This document shows positions 27,004 through 35,316 of a stretch of DNA of 64,000 nt, piece by piece. The DNA is from an uncultured Halieaceae bacterium. Its GTDB lineage: Bacteria > Pseudomonadota > Gammaproteobacteria > Pseudomonadales > Halieaceae. Position 1 is the stretch's first letter; each line of letters begins with the position of its first letter. Where the stretch lies: the NCBI GenBank assembly GCA_938074045.1, contig CALJGI010000006.1, positions 248,001 to 312,000 of the forward strand. Reading direction: 5' to 3'. A program made the position numbers and the translations under genes. The notes beneath the pieces were generated by a model. It did not search any database, had not been told where the DNA came from, and was given only the letters and a program-made list of their open reading frames with translations.

Positions 27004-27834
27004 ATGAAAATTTTTATTGTTACAGTCGCGCCGGTTCCACCGGATTACAACGGGCCAATGAGTGAGCAGTTTCAGCAGCGCTATGCCGGGATGATTCGGC
27101 CGGACACGGAATTGGTCGGGCGCGGATTGGCCACGGGCCCCGCGCCGCAACCAGAGAACCTGCCTGATTACCGAAATCACTATTACGCGATGTTGATGTC
27201 CCACGAAGTCGTCAAAGCCGTGTTGGCCGCCGAGGCGGAGGGCGCTGACGCCGTGGTGGTGAATTGTTTTGATGATCCCGGGGTAAAAGCGGCCAGGGCC
27301 GTGGCAACGATTCCCGTATTTGGTATCTGCGAGCCATCCCTGCATTACACCTGCCAGTTGGGGCGTGATTTCGGTGCCCTGGTACCCGACCTGCCAGGAC
27401 AGGTGAGTTATGTGAACTGGCAGATCCGCGATCATGGGTTGCATGGACGGTTGCTGCCCAATGGCGTCCGGAAGGAGAACAGGCCATTTATTGAATCGCA
27501 GCCTGAGTCAGATACCGATCCGCAGGCCATGGCCGATCGCCTGGCGGCAGAGGCGAGACAACTGGTTGAGGAAGGGGCTGACGTAATTCTGGTTGCCTGC
27601 GGTGGCCTGGGAACGGTATGCGATCGTGTGGGTCTGCATCACATCACGGTAAATGATCGCTTGGTCCCCATGGTCACGCCACTGCCCGTCGCGCTTAAAC
27701 ACGCTGAGATGATGCTGGATCTGCAGCGTTCCCAGGGGATACCGATCCCCGCACAGGCACAGGACGGGTTCCGTTTGTCTGCCGCTAACCGGGAACGCAT
27801 CGACCTCGGATTCGGCAAGGAAACCAGCTCGTGA
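27004..27834 (+). CDS. Asp/Glu/hydantoin racemase-family protein
   Basis: A 276-residue protein with the two-Cys layout of the family: one Cys in 'AVVVNCFDDPGVKAAR' near residue 81 and the other in 'VILVACGGLGTVCD' near residue 200, which serve as the acid/base pair in hydantoin racemase, aspartate racemase and maleate isomerase. The N-terminal 'VTAPVPP'-like loop differs from amino-acid racemases. Function could be racemase, isomerase or decarboxylase. It lies 33 bp after the epimerase gene and overlaps the next gene by GTGA. Confidence 0.8.
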   Translation: MKIFIVTVAPVPPDYNGPMSEQFQQRYAGMIRPDTELVGRGLATGPAPQPENLPDYRNHYYAMLMSHEVVKAVLAAEAEGADAVVVNCFDDPGVKAARAVATIPVFGICEPSLHYTCQLGRDFGALVPDLPGQVSYVNWQIRDHGLHGRLLPNGVRKENRPFIESQPESDTDPQAMADRLAAEARQLVEEGADVILVACGGLGTVCDRVGLHHITVNDRLVPMVTPLPVALKHAEMMLDLQRSQGIPIPAQAQDGFRLSAANRERIDLGFGKETSS

Positions 27835-28886
27835 GCGAGACCATGCCCGCATTCCGACTGACGGAATGGGGGAAGCAGCCACAAATGGTGGAAACCGAAG
27901 TGCCGAAGCCGGGCCCGGGTCAGGTATTGGTCAAGGTGGCGGGTGTGGGCGTCTGCGGCTCCGACCCCAAGATGAGCCAAATTCCCGCGGCCATTGGTGA
28001 CATGCTCGATTGGCATCTTCCCTTTACGCTGGGCCATGAAGTAGGAGGTTGGATTGAGGAGCTGGGGGAGGACGTGAACGGATTTCAACCCGGCGAAGCT
28101 GTGGTGCTGATGAGCACCCATTCCTGTGGCGGCTGTTCCTACTGTCTGGATGGCGCCGATATCAATTGTCTGGAAGGACACCACGGTCGCGGTTACGGTC
28201 GCGACGGGGGTCTGGCGCCATATGTGATTGTGGAGCACACCCGGGAGATCCTGAAGATCAATGGTCTGGACCCTCTTACCGCCGGACCGCTGACGGATGC
28301 CGGGGTAGTGTCGTATCACGGGGTCAAACGGGTCTTACACAAACTCGGTAAGCAGTCTACGGCGGTCGTTATCGGCGTAGGTGGGTTGGGTAGTTTTGCC
28401 CTGCAGTTTTTCAAGGTGTTAAGTGATGCTCGGGTGGTGGCGGTGGATACCAATCCAGCGCGCTTGGACTATGCGGGTACGCTGGGTGCCGACAAATTGA
28501 TCAATAGCGCTGATGGCACTGCGGCGCAACAACTGCAGCAGCTGTTGGATGGCGACGGCGCGGCGGCGGTGCTGGATTTTGTGGGCACGGATGAAACCAT
28601 TGAACTGGGCGTAGGGTGTTTACGCAAGGGAGGCAGTTACGGAGTGGTTGGTTCCAGTGGTGGGACACTCAAGCAATCCTGGTACCACGCCTTACCCAAG
28701 GACGGAGAGGTGTTTTCTTATCAGGGTGCGACTTTGGAGGATATGCGCGAGGTTATCGCCCTGGCTGAAGCCGGCAAGATCCGCAATGATGTAGATGTTT
28801 ATCCATTCAGTGACGTAGAAGAGGCCTATGCGAAACTCGTGCGTGGCGAGTTGACCGGTCGCGCGGTGGTGCAAATGGTCGGCTAG
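27831..28886 (+). CDS. Zinc-dependent medium-chain alcohol dehydrogenase
   Basis: 351 residues from a GTG in a GTGA overlap. The catalytic zinc region is 'GVGVCGSDPK' and 'GHEVGGWIEELG'; the structural zinc cysteines are in 'HSCGGCSYCLDGADINCLEG'. The NAD(P) fold starts at 'AVVIGVGGLGSFALQF'. It resembles alcohol dehydrogenases of the benzyl-alcohol / (R,R)-butanediol / sorbitol type. It would oxidise a secondary or allylic alcohol. Its stop codon and that of the convergent DUF3604 gene share the palindrome CTAG. Confidence 0.92.
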   Translation: MSETMPAFRLTEWGKQPQMVETEVPKPGPGQVLVKVAGVGVCGSDPKMSQIPAAIGDMLDWHLPFTLGHEVGGWIEELGEDVNGFQPGEAVVLMSTHSCGGCSYCLDGADINCLEGHHGRGYGRDGGLAPYVIVEHTREILKINGLDPLTAGPLTDAGVVSYHGVKRVLHKLGKQSTAVVIGVGGLGSFALQFFKVLSDARVVAVDTNPARLDYAGTLGADKLINSADGTAAQQLQQLLDGDGAAAVLDFVGTDETIELGVGCLRKGGSYGVVGSSGGTLKQSWYHALPKDGEVFSYQGATLEDMREVIALAEAGKIRNDVDVYPFSDVEEAYAKLVRGELTGRAVVQMVG

Positions 28887-30913
28887 TTTCCTTTGATCCA
28901 AGTTTCTGGATAGACCCAAATAGGCGAGGTCCAGGCCCGTTCCTGTATGGTCTTTGGATATTCCGGGTCGTCACATATTTCAGGTTTTTCTCCAATCGGA
29001 AATTCCGCACACTGGTAGGTGCTCCAGCGACAACTGGGGTTTTCCAGTGCACGACTGTAGTACACCGCCGTCTGTCCCGGTGTATAGCTGGGATCACTCC
29101 ACACTGTGCACAGTTGTATATAGCCAGGGCCCTGTGGCTGGCAGGTATTCAGATCCACTGTCGCACCGTTGGCAGGATTGCCGGCAACATCAAACACCTG
29201 TTGTTGCAACGCCCCACTCTCATCAACCCAGCCCTTTACTACCTGTAAACGTTGCAGCAAACCCCCCGGGTGTTCCGGCGTACCATTGTCCGCTGTGGCC
29301 GTAACCAAAAATTCGATGGCGGATTTGTCTGCAGCTCCATGGACTGTACCACCCATGGGCACACCCTGCTCGTATGCCTGCGCAATCATATTCGCGGATT
29401 CGCAAAGATCGTCTGGCAAGTCATCAGCGGCAAAAAAGCGTGGTGCAATACGAGGACCTGATGTGCCGAAGGTTTCTCGCTGCTGCAGCGCATCAAATAT
29501 ATCCTCTCGCGCATTTTGTACGGCGTACACGCCGGCCAGGCCACCGGTACCAAAACGCGCCTGACGAACCGAGGCAATACCGCCGGGTAAAACGAGTTCC
29601 GGCTGCAGTCGCTTTTCGGTGGTGTTGCTCAGGGCCAGTCCGGAACGATTGTCATATTCATCAACATCGCCGCCGTTGGAATCATGGGTGTCCGCCGCCG
29701 CGATGATGCCAAGCTGAAACGGATTAACGCCCAGGCGTTGTTTTTCCGCCAGTCCTTCAGTGAGGGCGTAGCGAACAAAGCTGCGCCTGGAAACACAACC
29801 GGTCATGGCCATGCCGCGATCACCGATCTCATCCCGGCAATCTTCAAACTCTTCGTTCTTCCGGCGCACCTTTTCGAAATCGCAAAATTCATCAGGCAGG
29901 CCGCCAACGCCGTAGAGATTATTACGACATTCGGAGTCGCCCTTGGCCTGGTAAATCTCTGCCAACGGTTCGGTGCGGTTGCGCAATCCGGCGATGTCTG
30001 CTTCTTCCTCAATAGTGTTAGCGCCGGAGTAGACCGGTGCGAACATCTCTCCCGCTGAGAGATTACTGTTGTGCGGTATGGCCAGCACGCGACAATCGTT
30101 CTCCACACCGTTGCAGCTATCATCAAGGTAGCGCCACAGATCCACCGGGCGCTCAGCCAGGCGGGAGCTGACCGGCAGATTGAGTGCGGTGGCATTGCGA
30201 AACAATACATTGCGGTGCAGGTTGTTACCTGCACCGGCTGTGGTGAGTGAATACTCGTATCCCACCAGAGTGGAGAACTCGCAGTTTTCCGAGCGATCGT
30301 AGGCCTTTTCTGCCGCTGCCTGAATGCGCTGCCAGACGGGCGCTGACTGGCTGGTGCAGGTGGGGTCACCCGGGCATATATCTTCCATGTAAACAGCGCC
30401 GGGTCCCACGCCGCCGGTTGAGAACACACGTCCCAATCTTGAGAGAGAGTCCGGTAGTAGTTTCGCCCACCAGACTTCGCCCCGCATCGTTCGGCACATG
30501 GAGTGCCCGTAATCCGACTGTAGGGGGTCTGTACATATGCCAATGGGGGCGAATTGTTCAGCGTGATCGGTGACCGCCGCAAAATCCAACGGCCTGTCGA
30601 TTTGCAGGCGTACGCGCTCAGGTCCGGAAAAAATCGGTTGGCCCTGGGCATATTCATAGGCTTTTTCCGGCCCGTTTGTGTTGCCGAATACCCATGCATC
30701 GAAGGATAAACTGGTGTGAATATGCAGAGCGCCGAACAAAGCCTTCTTGTCGGGATATTGTGCCTGACAGGGTTGTCGCAGATCGTGGGTTACAGTATCC
30801 GGCAGGGTGGCATAGATCTCAGGTGGCGTATGACTGGCGACGTCATCGCTATCATTCCCACAGTTCGAGAGGAACAGGATGAGTGGAAGCAATAGCAACG
30901 GTCTGATCAGCAT
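28883..30913 (-). CDS. DUF3604 protein, copy 2 (PHP-like hydrolase), lipoprotein
   Basis: 676 residues. A short lipoprotein signal ends in 'FLSNC' (Cys18). Metal motifs correspond to copy 1: His64 and His66 ('ALHIHTSLSFDA'), Asp116-His117 ('VTDHAEQF'), 'IPHNSNLSAGE', 'QAKGDSECRNN', 'AADTHDSNGG' and the C-terminal 'TIQERAWTSPIW'. It is close to copy 1 along its length, but anchored rather than secreted. It is a single gene, divergent from the FAD-dehydrogenase operon and overlapping the alcohol-dehydrogenase stop. Confidence 0.88.
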   Translation of the reverse strand: MLIRPLLLLPLILFLSNCGNDSDDVASHTPPEIYATLPDTVTHDLRQPCQAQYPDKKALFGALHIHTSLSFDAWVFGNTNGPEKAYEYAQGQPIFSGPERVRLQIDRPLDFAAVTDHAEQFAPIGICTDPLQSDYGHSMCRTMRGEVWWAKLLPDSLSRLGRVFSTGGVGPGAVYMEDICPGDPTCTSQSAPVWQRIQAAAEKAYDRSENCEFSTLVGYEYSLTTAGAGNNLHRNVLFRNATALNLPVSSRLAERPVDLWRYLDDSCNGVENDCRVLAIPHNSNLSAGEMFAPVYSGANTIEEEADIAGLRNRTEPLAEIYQAKGDSECRNNLYGVGGLPDEFCDFEKVRRKNEEFEDCRDEIGDRGMAMTGCVSRRSFVRYALTEGLAEKQRLGVNPFQLGIIAAADTHDSNGGDVDEYDNRSGLALSNTTEKRLQPELVLPGGIASVRQARFGTGGLAGVYAVQNAREDIFDALQQRETFGTSGPRIAPRFFAADDLPDDLCESANMIAQAYEQGVPMGGTVHGAADKSAIEFLVTATADNGTPEHPGGLLQRLQVVKGWVDESGALQQQVFDVAGNPANGATVDLNTCQPQGPGYIQLCTVWSDPSYTPGQTAVYYSRALENPSCRWSTYQCAEFPIGEKPEICDDPEYPKTIQERAWTSPIWVYPETWIKGN

Positions 30914-30982
30914 GGATTCACAATAGTATTCGCTCGTCGAATAACCATACTAGGCGGCGGTACAGGAAACTGTAAAGACGGA

Positions 30983-31002
30983 GCTGACTATAGCTACTAT
31001 GC
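30983..31002. promoter_or_regulatory. Shared motif containing TATAGCTACTATGC
   Basis: The exact 14-mer TATAGCTACTATGC (30989-31002) lies in the 174-bp divergent region between DUF3604 copy 2 and the FAD-dehydrogenase operon. Its reverse complement occurs at 46160-46173, in another divergent region. A 14-base match is not expected by chance in a 64-kb window. Confidence 0.5.
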
Positions 31003-31087
31003 AGAAGTTGACTAATTGCCGCGCGGAAGTCCACTTATACTGCTTGCTGTATTACTCGTGCTACAGGCGTAGCTGATTGAGGAACAA

Positions 31088-32566
31088 ATGAACCAGCACA
31101 AGACATCTGCCAAGCAACCTTTAAAAGCTGACGCGATTGAGCAGTGGCACGCCGAAACAGATGTTTTGATTGTGGGTTTCGGCGCTGCTGGTGCCAGTGC
31201 GGCCATTGAGGCAGCTGATGCTGGAGCTCAGGTTTTGGTGCTTGAGGCTGCCAGTGCCGGGGGCGGGACAACGGCGATGGCCGGGGGTCAGATCTATTTT
31301 GGCGGGGGTACACCTACACAGATTGACTGCGGTATTGAGGATTCCCTGGAAGACATGTACCGGTTTCTTATCGCGACCGGGGGCCCCGACGTCGATGAGG
31401 CCCGGGTGCGTCTGTATGTGGATAGTAATCTGGCGCATTTCGATTGGCTGGTGGCTCAGGGGCTGGAGTTCAAATCCGAATACGTCGCTGAAAAGCTGAA
31501 CAATACCCACGGCGATGAAGGCCTCATTTATTCGGGTATGGAAACCTGCTATCCCTATGATGAAATTGCCAGACCTGCACCGCGGGGGCACAAGGGGCGC
31601 GCCGTGGGTGAGGGCGGCGGTGCCCTGTTGATGGAAACGCTGATTGCCGCTGCCCAGCGCAAAGGTGTGAAGGTCGAATACGACGCCCGGGCCTTGACCG
31701 CTATTGTTGATGAATCTAATCGGGTTGTTGGCCTGGTAGCCCGCATCGACGGCGAGGAGCGCTGCATTGCCGCTCACCGGGGCGTCATTTTGTGCGCCGG
31801 TGGTTTTATCATGAATCGAGACATGGTGGCGGAGCATGCGCCGCGGCTGCTCGCCAGCAATTTTCCACTGGGTAATCCCAACGATACCGGCGCCGGCATC
31901 CTGATAGGACAAGGCGTTGGTGGTGCAGCCATCAATATGCACGAGGGCTTTATATCGCTGCCGTTTTACCCGCCCTCCAGCATGGTGGAGGGTATTGTGA
32001 TCAACGGCTCCGGTCAGCGGGTGGTGGCAGAAGATTGTTACCATGGTCGCATGGGTGAGGAAATGTTCGCGTCCCCGGAAGAAAAATTCTATCTGATAAT
32101 CGACAGCACCAATTTTGAGACCCTGCAAAAGCCGCCACTGGGTGGATACAGCGTTGCCGACGTCGGGGAAACCGCGGAAGAGCTGGAGCAAGCGCTGAAT
32201 CTGCCCGAGGGCTCGCTGTGCCAGACCCTCGAATTTTTTAATCGCCACGCACAACAGGGGGAAGATCCCTTATTCCATAAACGCCCGCCCTATCTCAAAC
32301 CTCTTGATCAGCCTCCCTACGCTGCCTTCGACTTTTCAATGGGCGGTGGTGCCTGGTTTCCGGCGTTTACCTTTGGTGGTTTACACACCGGGCTGGACGG
32401 CGAAGTGTTGAACAGCAAGGGCGAGACTATCCCGGGCTTATATGCCGCGGGACGTACCAGCTGCGGATTGCCGCGCTGTGGTGCGCTATACAGTTCGGGG
32501 CTGTCCATTGGCGATGCCACCTTTTTTGGCCGTCGCGCAGGTGTGGCAGCGGCCGCCGAAGTTTGA
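31088..32566 (+). CDS. FAD-dependent dehydrogenase/reductase (fumarate reductase/KstD-like)
   Basis: A 492-residue flavoprotein. The FAD motif is 'DVLIVGFGAAGASAAIEAA', followed by 'VLVLEAASAGGGTTAMAGG'; the C-terminal FAD-binding part is 'GLYAAGRTSCGLPR' and 'SGLSIGDATFFGRRAG'. This family includes fumarate reductase, 3-ketosteroid-delta1-dehydrogenase and 3-oxo-5-alpha-steroid 4-dehydrogenase. I cannot assign which, because the active-site Tyr/Arg set was not aligned. It heads an operon with a sulfotransferase and a class III aminotransferase. Confidence 0.85.
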   Translation: MNQHKTSAKQPLKADAIEQWHAETDVLIVGFGAAGASAAIEAADAGAQVLVLEAASAGGGTTAMAGGQIYFGGGTPTQIDCGIEDSLEDMYRFLIATGGPDVDEARVRLYVDSNLAHFDWLVAQGLEFKSEYVAEKLNNTHGDEGLIYSGMETCYPYDEIARPAPRGHKGRAVGEGGGALLMETLIAAAQRKGVKVEYDARALTAIVDESNRVVGLVARIDGEERCIAAHRGVILCAGGFIMNRDMVAEHAPRLLASNFPLGNPNDTGAGILIGQGVGGAAINMHEGFISLPFYPPSSMVEGIVINGSGQRVVAEDCYHGRMGEEMFASPEEKFYLIIDSTNFETLQKPPLGGYSVADVGETAEELEQALNLPEGSLCQTLEFFNRHAQQGEDPLFHKRPPYLKPLDQPPYAAFDFSMGGGAWFPAFTFGGLHTGLDGEVLNSKGETIPGLYAAGRTSCGLPRCGALYSSGLSIGDATFFGRRAGVAAAAEV

Positions 32567-32620
32567 GTGGAAACACAGAATTCATGACCGGCTGATCCGC
32601 TTTAGAACACAGGAGCACAC

Positions 32621-33799
32621 ATGCATCGTTTGAAACAGTGTGAGAAGTTTGTCGACTGGGAACAGCCCTTGCATGAAATTGCGATGGAAAATACCGGTCT
32701 GTCAGACTTTGGCGAGGACAAATCCTATTTGCTGGGATTGCGGAAATTGCTGGAACAGCAGGATGATTTTTGTGATCTCAAAATTCCCATCGGTTACAGC
32801 CTGAAACTGATATTTATGCTGGAGCAGCGCTTGAAGGCGGAGCAGCGTTTCAAGGACAACCCGTCTATTCTGGATATCGAAATCAAGCAGCCACTGGTGA
32901 TCACCGGCATGGTCCGTACCGGCAGTACGGCCATGCAACATTTGGCGGCGGGAGACCCCAACAGGCAGCACCTGCAATACTGGATGAGTGAATATCCGCA
33001 ACCCCGTCCACCCCGCGAAACCTGGGACGACCACCCCGACTTTCAGGGGTGTCGCGATCGGCTTGAGGGTATGTATGAGAGGGTGCCGGAGACCCGCGCG
33101 ATGCACTACAACGCTGCGCATATTCCGGATGAGTGTGGTCATCTGCTGGCCCAGACCTTTACCGATGAGTACTGGCAGATATGTTCCCGGGTCCCCCTGT
33201 ACAACGAGTGGTACGAACGCTGTGATATGGTGCCGACCTACAAGCAACACAAAAAGTTGCTGCAATTGATTGGCTCCGCCCAACCCGACACGCCCTGGAC
33301 CATAAAATATCCGGTGCATCTCAAACATCTGAAGTCATTTTTAAAAGTCTACCCGGACGCACGCATTATCTGGACCCACCGCGATCCCGCCTCGGTGCTG
33401 TCGTCCTATACCAATATGAATGCGACAAACCGCGCCATGTCAGTGCGGGAGGAAACCCTGGATCGCGCCGATTTGCTGCATGAGCAGATGGAGGTTTGGG
33501 CGGATGCGACCGCGCGTGCGGTAGAGATTCGCAAGCAGTATCCCGACAATCAGTTTGCCGATGTCTACTTCGAGGATTATGTGGCGGATCCGGTCGCCGA
33601 GATGGAGAAGGCCTACGGCCAGCTGGGAATCGAGTGGACCTGCGAGGCAGAGCATGGCATGTCGGAGTGGTACCGTGACCATCCGCGGGATAAGCATGGC
33701 ACACACAAGCCGCCGGCTCTCGCCTATACGCGGGATCAGATTCACGAGCGTTTCGCCGCGTATATCAGCGCCTCAAACGTCAATATCAAGAACGGCTGA
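32621..33799 (+). CDS. Sulfotransferase-family protein, copy 1
   Basis: 392 residues. The 5'-phosphosulfate loop is 'ITGMVRTGSTAMQHLAAG' and the 3'-phosphate loop 'IIWTHRDPASVLSSY', as in PAPS-dependent sulfotransferases of the Sulfotransfer_3 type. Such long versions are abundant in sphingomonads and mycobacteria beside catabolic clusters, where their true reaction is often unclear. It lies 54 bp after the FAD gene and 4 bp before the aminotransferase gene. A homologue with similar N-terminal layout lies at 40911-42059. Confidence 0.85.
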   Translation: MHRLKQCEKFVDWEQPLHEIAMENTGLSDFGEDKSYLLGLRKLLEQQDDFCDLKIPIGYSLKLIFMLEQRLKAEQRFKDNPSILDIEIKQPLVITGMVRTGSTAMQHLAAGDPNRQHLQYWMSEYPQPRPPRETWDDHPDFQGCRDRLEGMYERVPETRAMHYNAAHIPDECGHLLAQTFTDEYWQICSRVPLYNEWYERCDMVPTYKQHKKLLQLIGSAQPDTPWTIKYPVHLKHLKSFLKVYPDARIIWTHRDPASVLSSYTNMNATNRAMSVREETLDRADLLHEQMEVWADATARAVEIRKQYPDNQFADVYFEDYVADPVAEMEKAYGQLGIEWTCEAEHGMSEWYRDHPRDKHGTHKPPALAYTRDQIHERFAAYISASNVNIKNG

Positions 33800-33803
33800 A
33801 TAG

Positions 33804-35120
33804 ATGAGTAATAACAGCTTTGTGCGGAAAGAATCCTCGGAGCATGAGCGTGCTCTGCTCGCCCGTTCCGACAGACATCTGGCCTGTGGAATTCGTTCCG
33901 CCTCCATCAATCCCGCATACAGCATGGTGATAACCGGCGGTAAGGGCGCTCGCGTCACAGATGCCAGCGGTAATGAATACCTGGACTATTTGTTGGGCTC
34001 GGGTCCGATGTTTCTCGGTCATGCCCATCCGGCGATGGTGGCGGCGGTGCAGCAGAGGGTCGCCGAGGGAAATTCCTTTCTACTGACCAATGATGCTGCT
34101 ATAGACCTGGCGGAGACCCTGAGTGAAACCGTCCCCTGTGCCGAGAAAATCAGTTTTCACAATTCTGGCTCCGAGGCGACTTATTTTGCGCTGCGGCTGG
34201 CGCGTGCTTATCGCAAGCGGGACAAGATGCTGAAGTTTGAGGGCGCCTACCACGGCATGCACGACCACGCGCTTATGAGTGCCCAATGGACGATGAAACC
34301 GGCGGATTTCCCACACGCTGTGCCTAATTCAGCCGGTATTCCAGTGCAAACCCGGGAAGACGTAGTTATCGCACCCTTTAATGATTTGGAAACGACCATT
34401 GAGATCATTCGCACCCACGCCGATGAACTGGGCTGTGTGATGGTTGAACCGCTGTGCCGAACCTTTGTTCCCCGACCCGGTTTTCTGCAAGGCCTGCGGG
34501 ATGTTACCCGTGCGCTCGATATTCCGCTGGTATTTGATGAGGTAGTGACGGGTTTTCGCCTGGCGCTGGGGGGGGCTCAGGAGTTTTACGGAGTCGTTCC
34601 CGATCTCTGCGCCGGTGCCAAGGCTATATCCGGGGGCCTGCCCTTCGGCTTCGTCGGCGGTCGGGCGGATATTATGGACCTTGCCGGCCGAGCGGGTGTC
34701 GAAGCCGGTAACCATGTGCGGCTGACGGGTACCTATAGCGGGAATGTGCTGGCGGCCTCTGTTGCCAGTGCGCTTATCCAGGAACTGAAAGCTCCGGGTC
34801 TTTACGAGCAGGTCAACTCCCGCGGTCAGCGGCTGAAGAATGCACTGACTGACCTGCTGCGCAGCGCCGACATTCCCGCCCAGGTTATTGGCGAGGCCAC
34901 CGCATTTCAGCCCTGGTTCATCGACCACGAGGTCTACGATCACCGCAGTTCGCTGGGGTTGCACTGGAAACGGCACTTCAAGTTACAGGATTTACTGCTG
35001 GATCGGGGAATTCTCAAGGGTCAGGAAAAGTTTTTTGTGTCCACGGTTCATTCCGACGCAGACATTGACCTGACCATTGCCGCTCTGGCGGATTCAATGG
35101 ATGAATTGAAAGCCGTCTGA
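33804..35120 (+). CDS. Class III PLP aminotransferase (glutamate-1-semialdehyde aminomutase-like)
   Basis: 438 residues. 'FHNSGSEATYFALRLARAYR' holds the cofactor phosphate loop, 'LVFDEVVTGFRLALGG' the Asp that contacts the pyridine nitrogen, and 'LCAGAKAISGGLPFGFVGG' the PLP lysine. It is closest to the GSA-aminomutase-like branch, but is in a catabolic operon, so a role in heme synthesis is unlikely. It may aminate or deaminate a ketone made by the nearby dehydrogenases. It is the last gene before the TonB-dependent receptor. Confidence 0.9.
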   Translation: MSNNSFVRKESSEHERALLARSDRHLACGIRSASINPAYSMVITGGKGARVTDASGNEYLDYLLGSGPMFLGHAHPAMVAAVQQRVAEGNSFLLTNDAAIDLAETLSETVPCAEKISFHNSGSEATYFALRLARAYRKRDKMLKFEGAYHGMHDHALMSAQWTMKPADFPHAVPNSAGIPVQTREDVVIAPFNDLETTIEIIRTHADELGCVMVEPLCRTFVPRPGFLQGLRDVTRALDIPLVFDEVVTGFRLALGGAQEFYGVVPDLCAGAKAISGGLPFGFVGGRADIMDLAGRAGVEAGNHVRLTGTYSGNVLAASVASALIQELKAPGLYEQVNSRGQRLKNALTDLLRSADIPAQVIGEATAFQPWFIDHEVYDHRSSLGLHWKRHFKLQDLLLDRGILKGQEKFFVSTVHSDADIDLTIAALADSMDELKAV

Positions 35121-35220
35121 CGGCGCGGTTTGATCTCTTCAAGCGACCATATCCCACAAAACCCCGCCCTATTCGCTGAGCGTATAGCACCTCAAAGCTA
35201 ATACACTATATCTGGTCAAC

Positions 35221-35242
35221 AGCAGGCACTATAGTCGGTTAG
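35221..35242. promoter_or_regulatory. Possible degenerate copy of the shared motif upstream of the TonB receptor
   Basis: CACTATAGTCGG lies about 80 bp before the receptor start. It resembles the CTATAGTCAGC part of the site at 30983-31002 on the opposite strand, but is not an exact match. A GATAAT box at 35242-35247 may be the receptor's -10. Low confidence. Confidence 0.25.
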
Positions 35243-35316
35243 ATAATATAACTATGATCGAGCTGGCGGGCTGGTCCTCTCCCTCGCTGACTCTTCTGAC
35301 TGAAGGTGACGCTACT

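Noticed and set aside
31121-32254. Long open frame of 377 codons on the minus strand
   Set aside because: It lies fully antisense to the well-supported FAD dehydrogenase gene and its translation shows no family features; a shadow of biased codon use.
33804-35120. HemL (heme biosynthesis)
   Set aside because: The sequence is GSA-aminomutase-like, but it sits in a catabolic operon with a sulfotransferase and an FAD dehydrogenase; a housekeeping role is unlikely.
35122-35168. Inverted repeat GGCGCGGTTT / AAACCCCGCC after the aminotransferase gene
   Set aside because: Imperfect, loop of about 26 nt and no T run; not convincing as a terminator.
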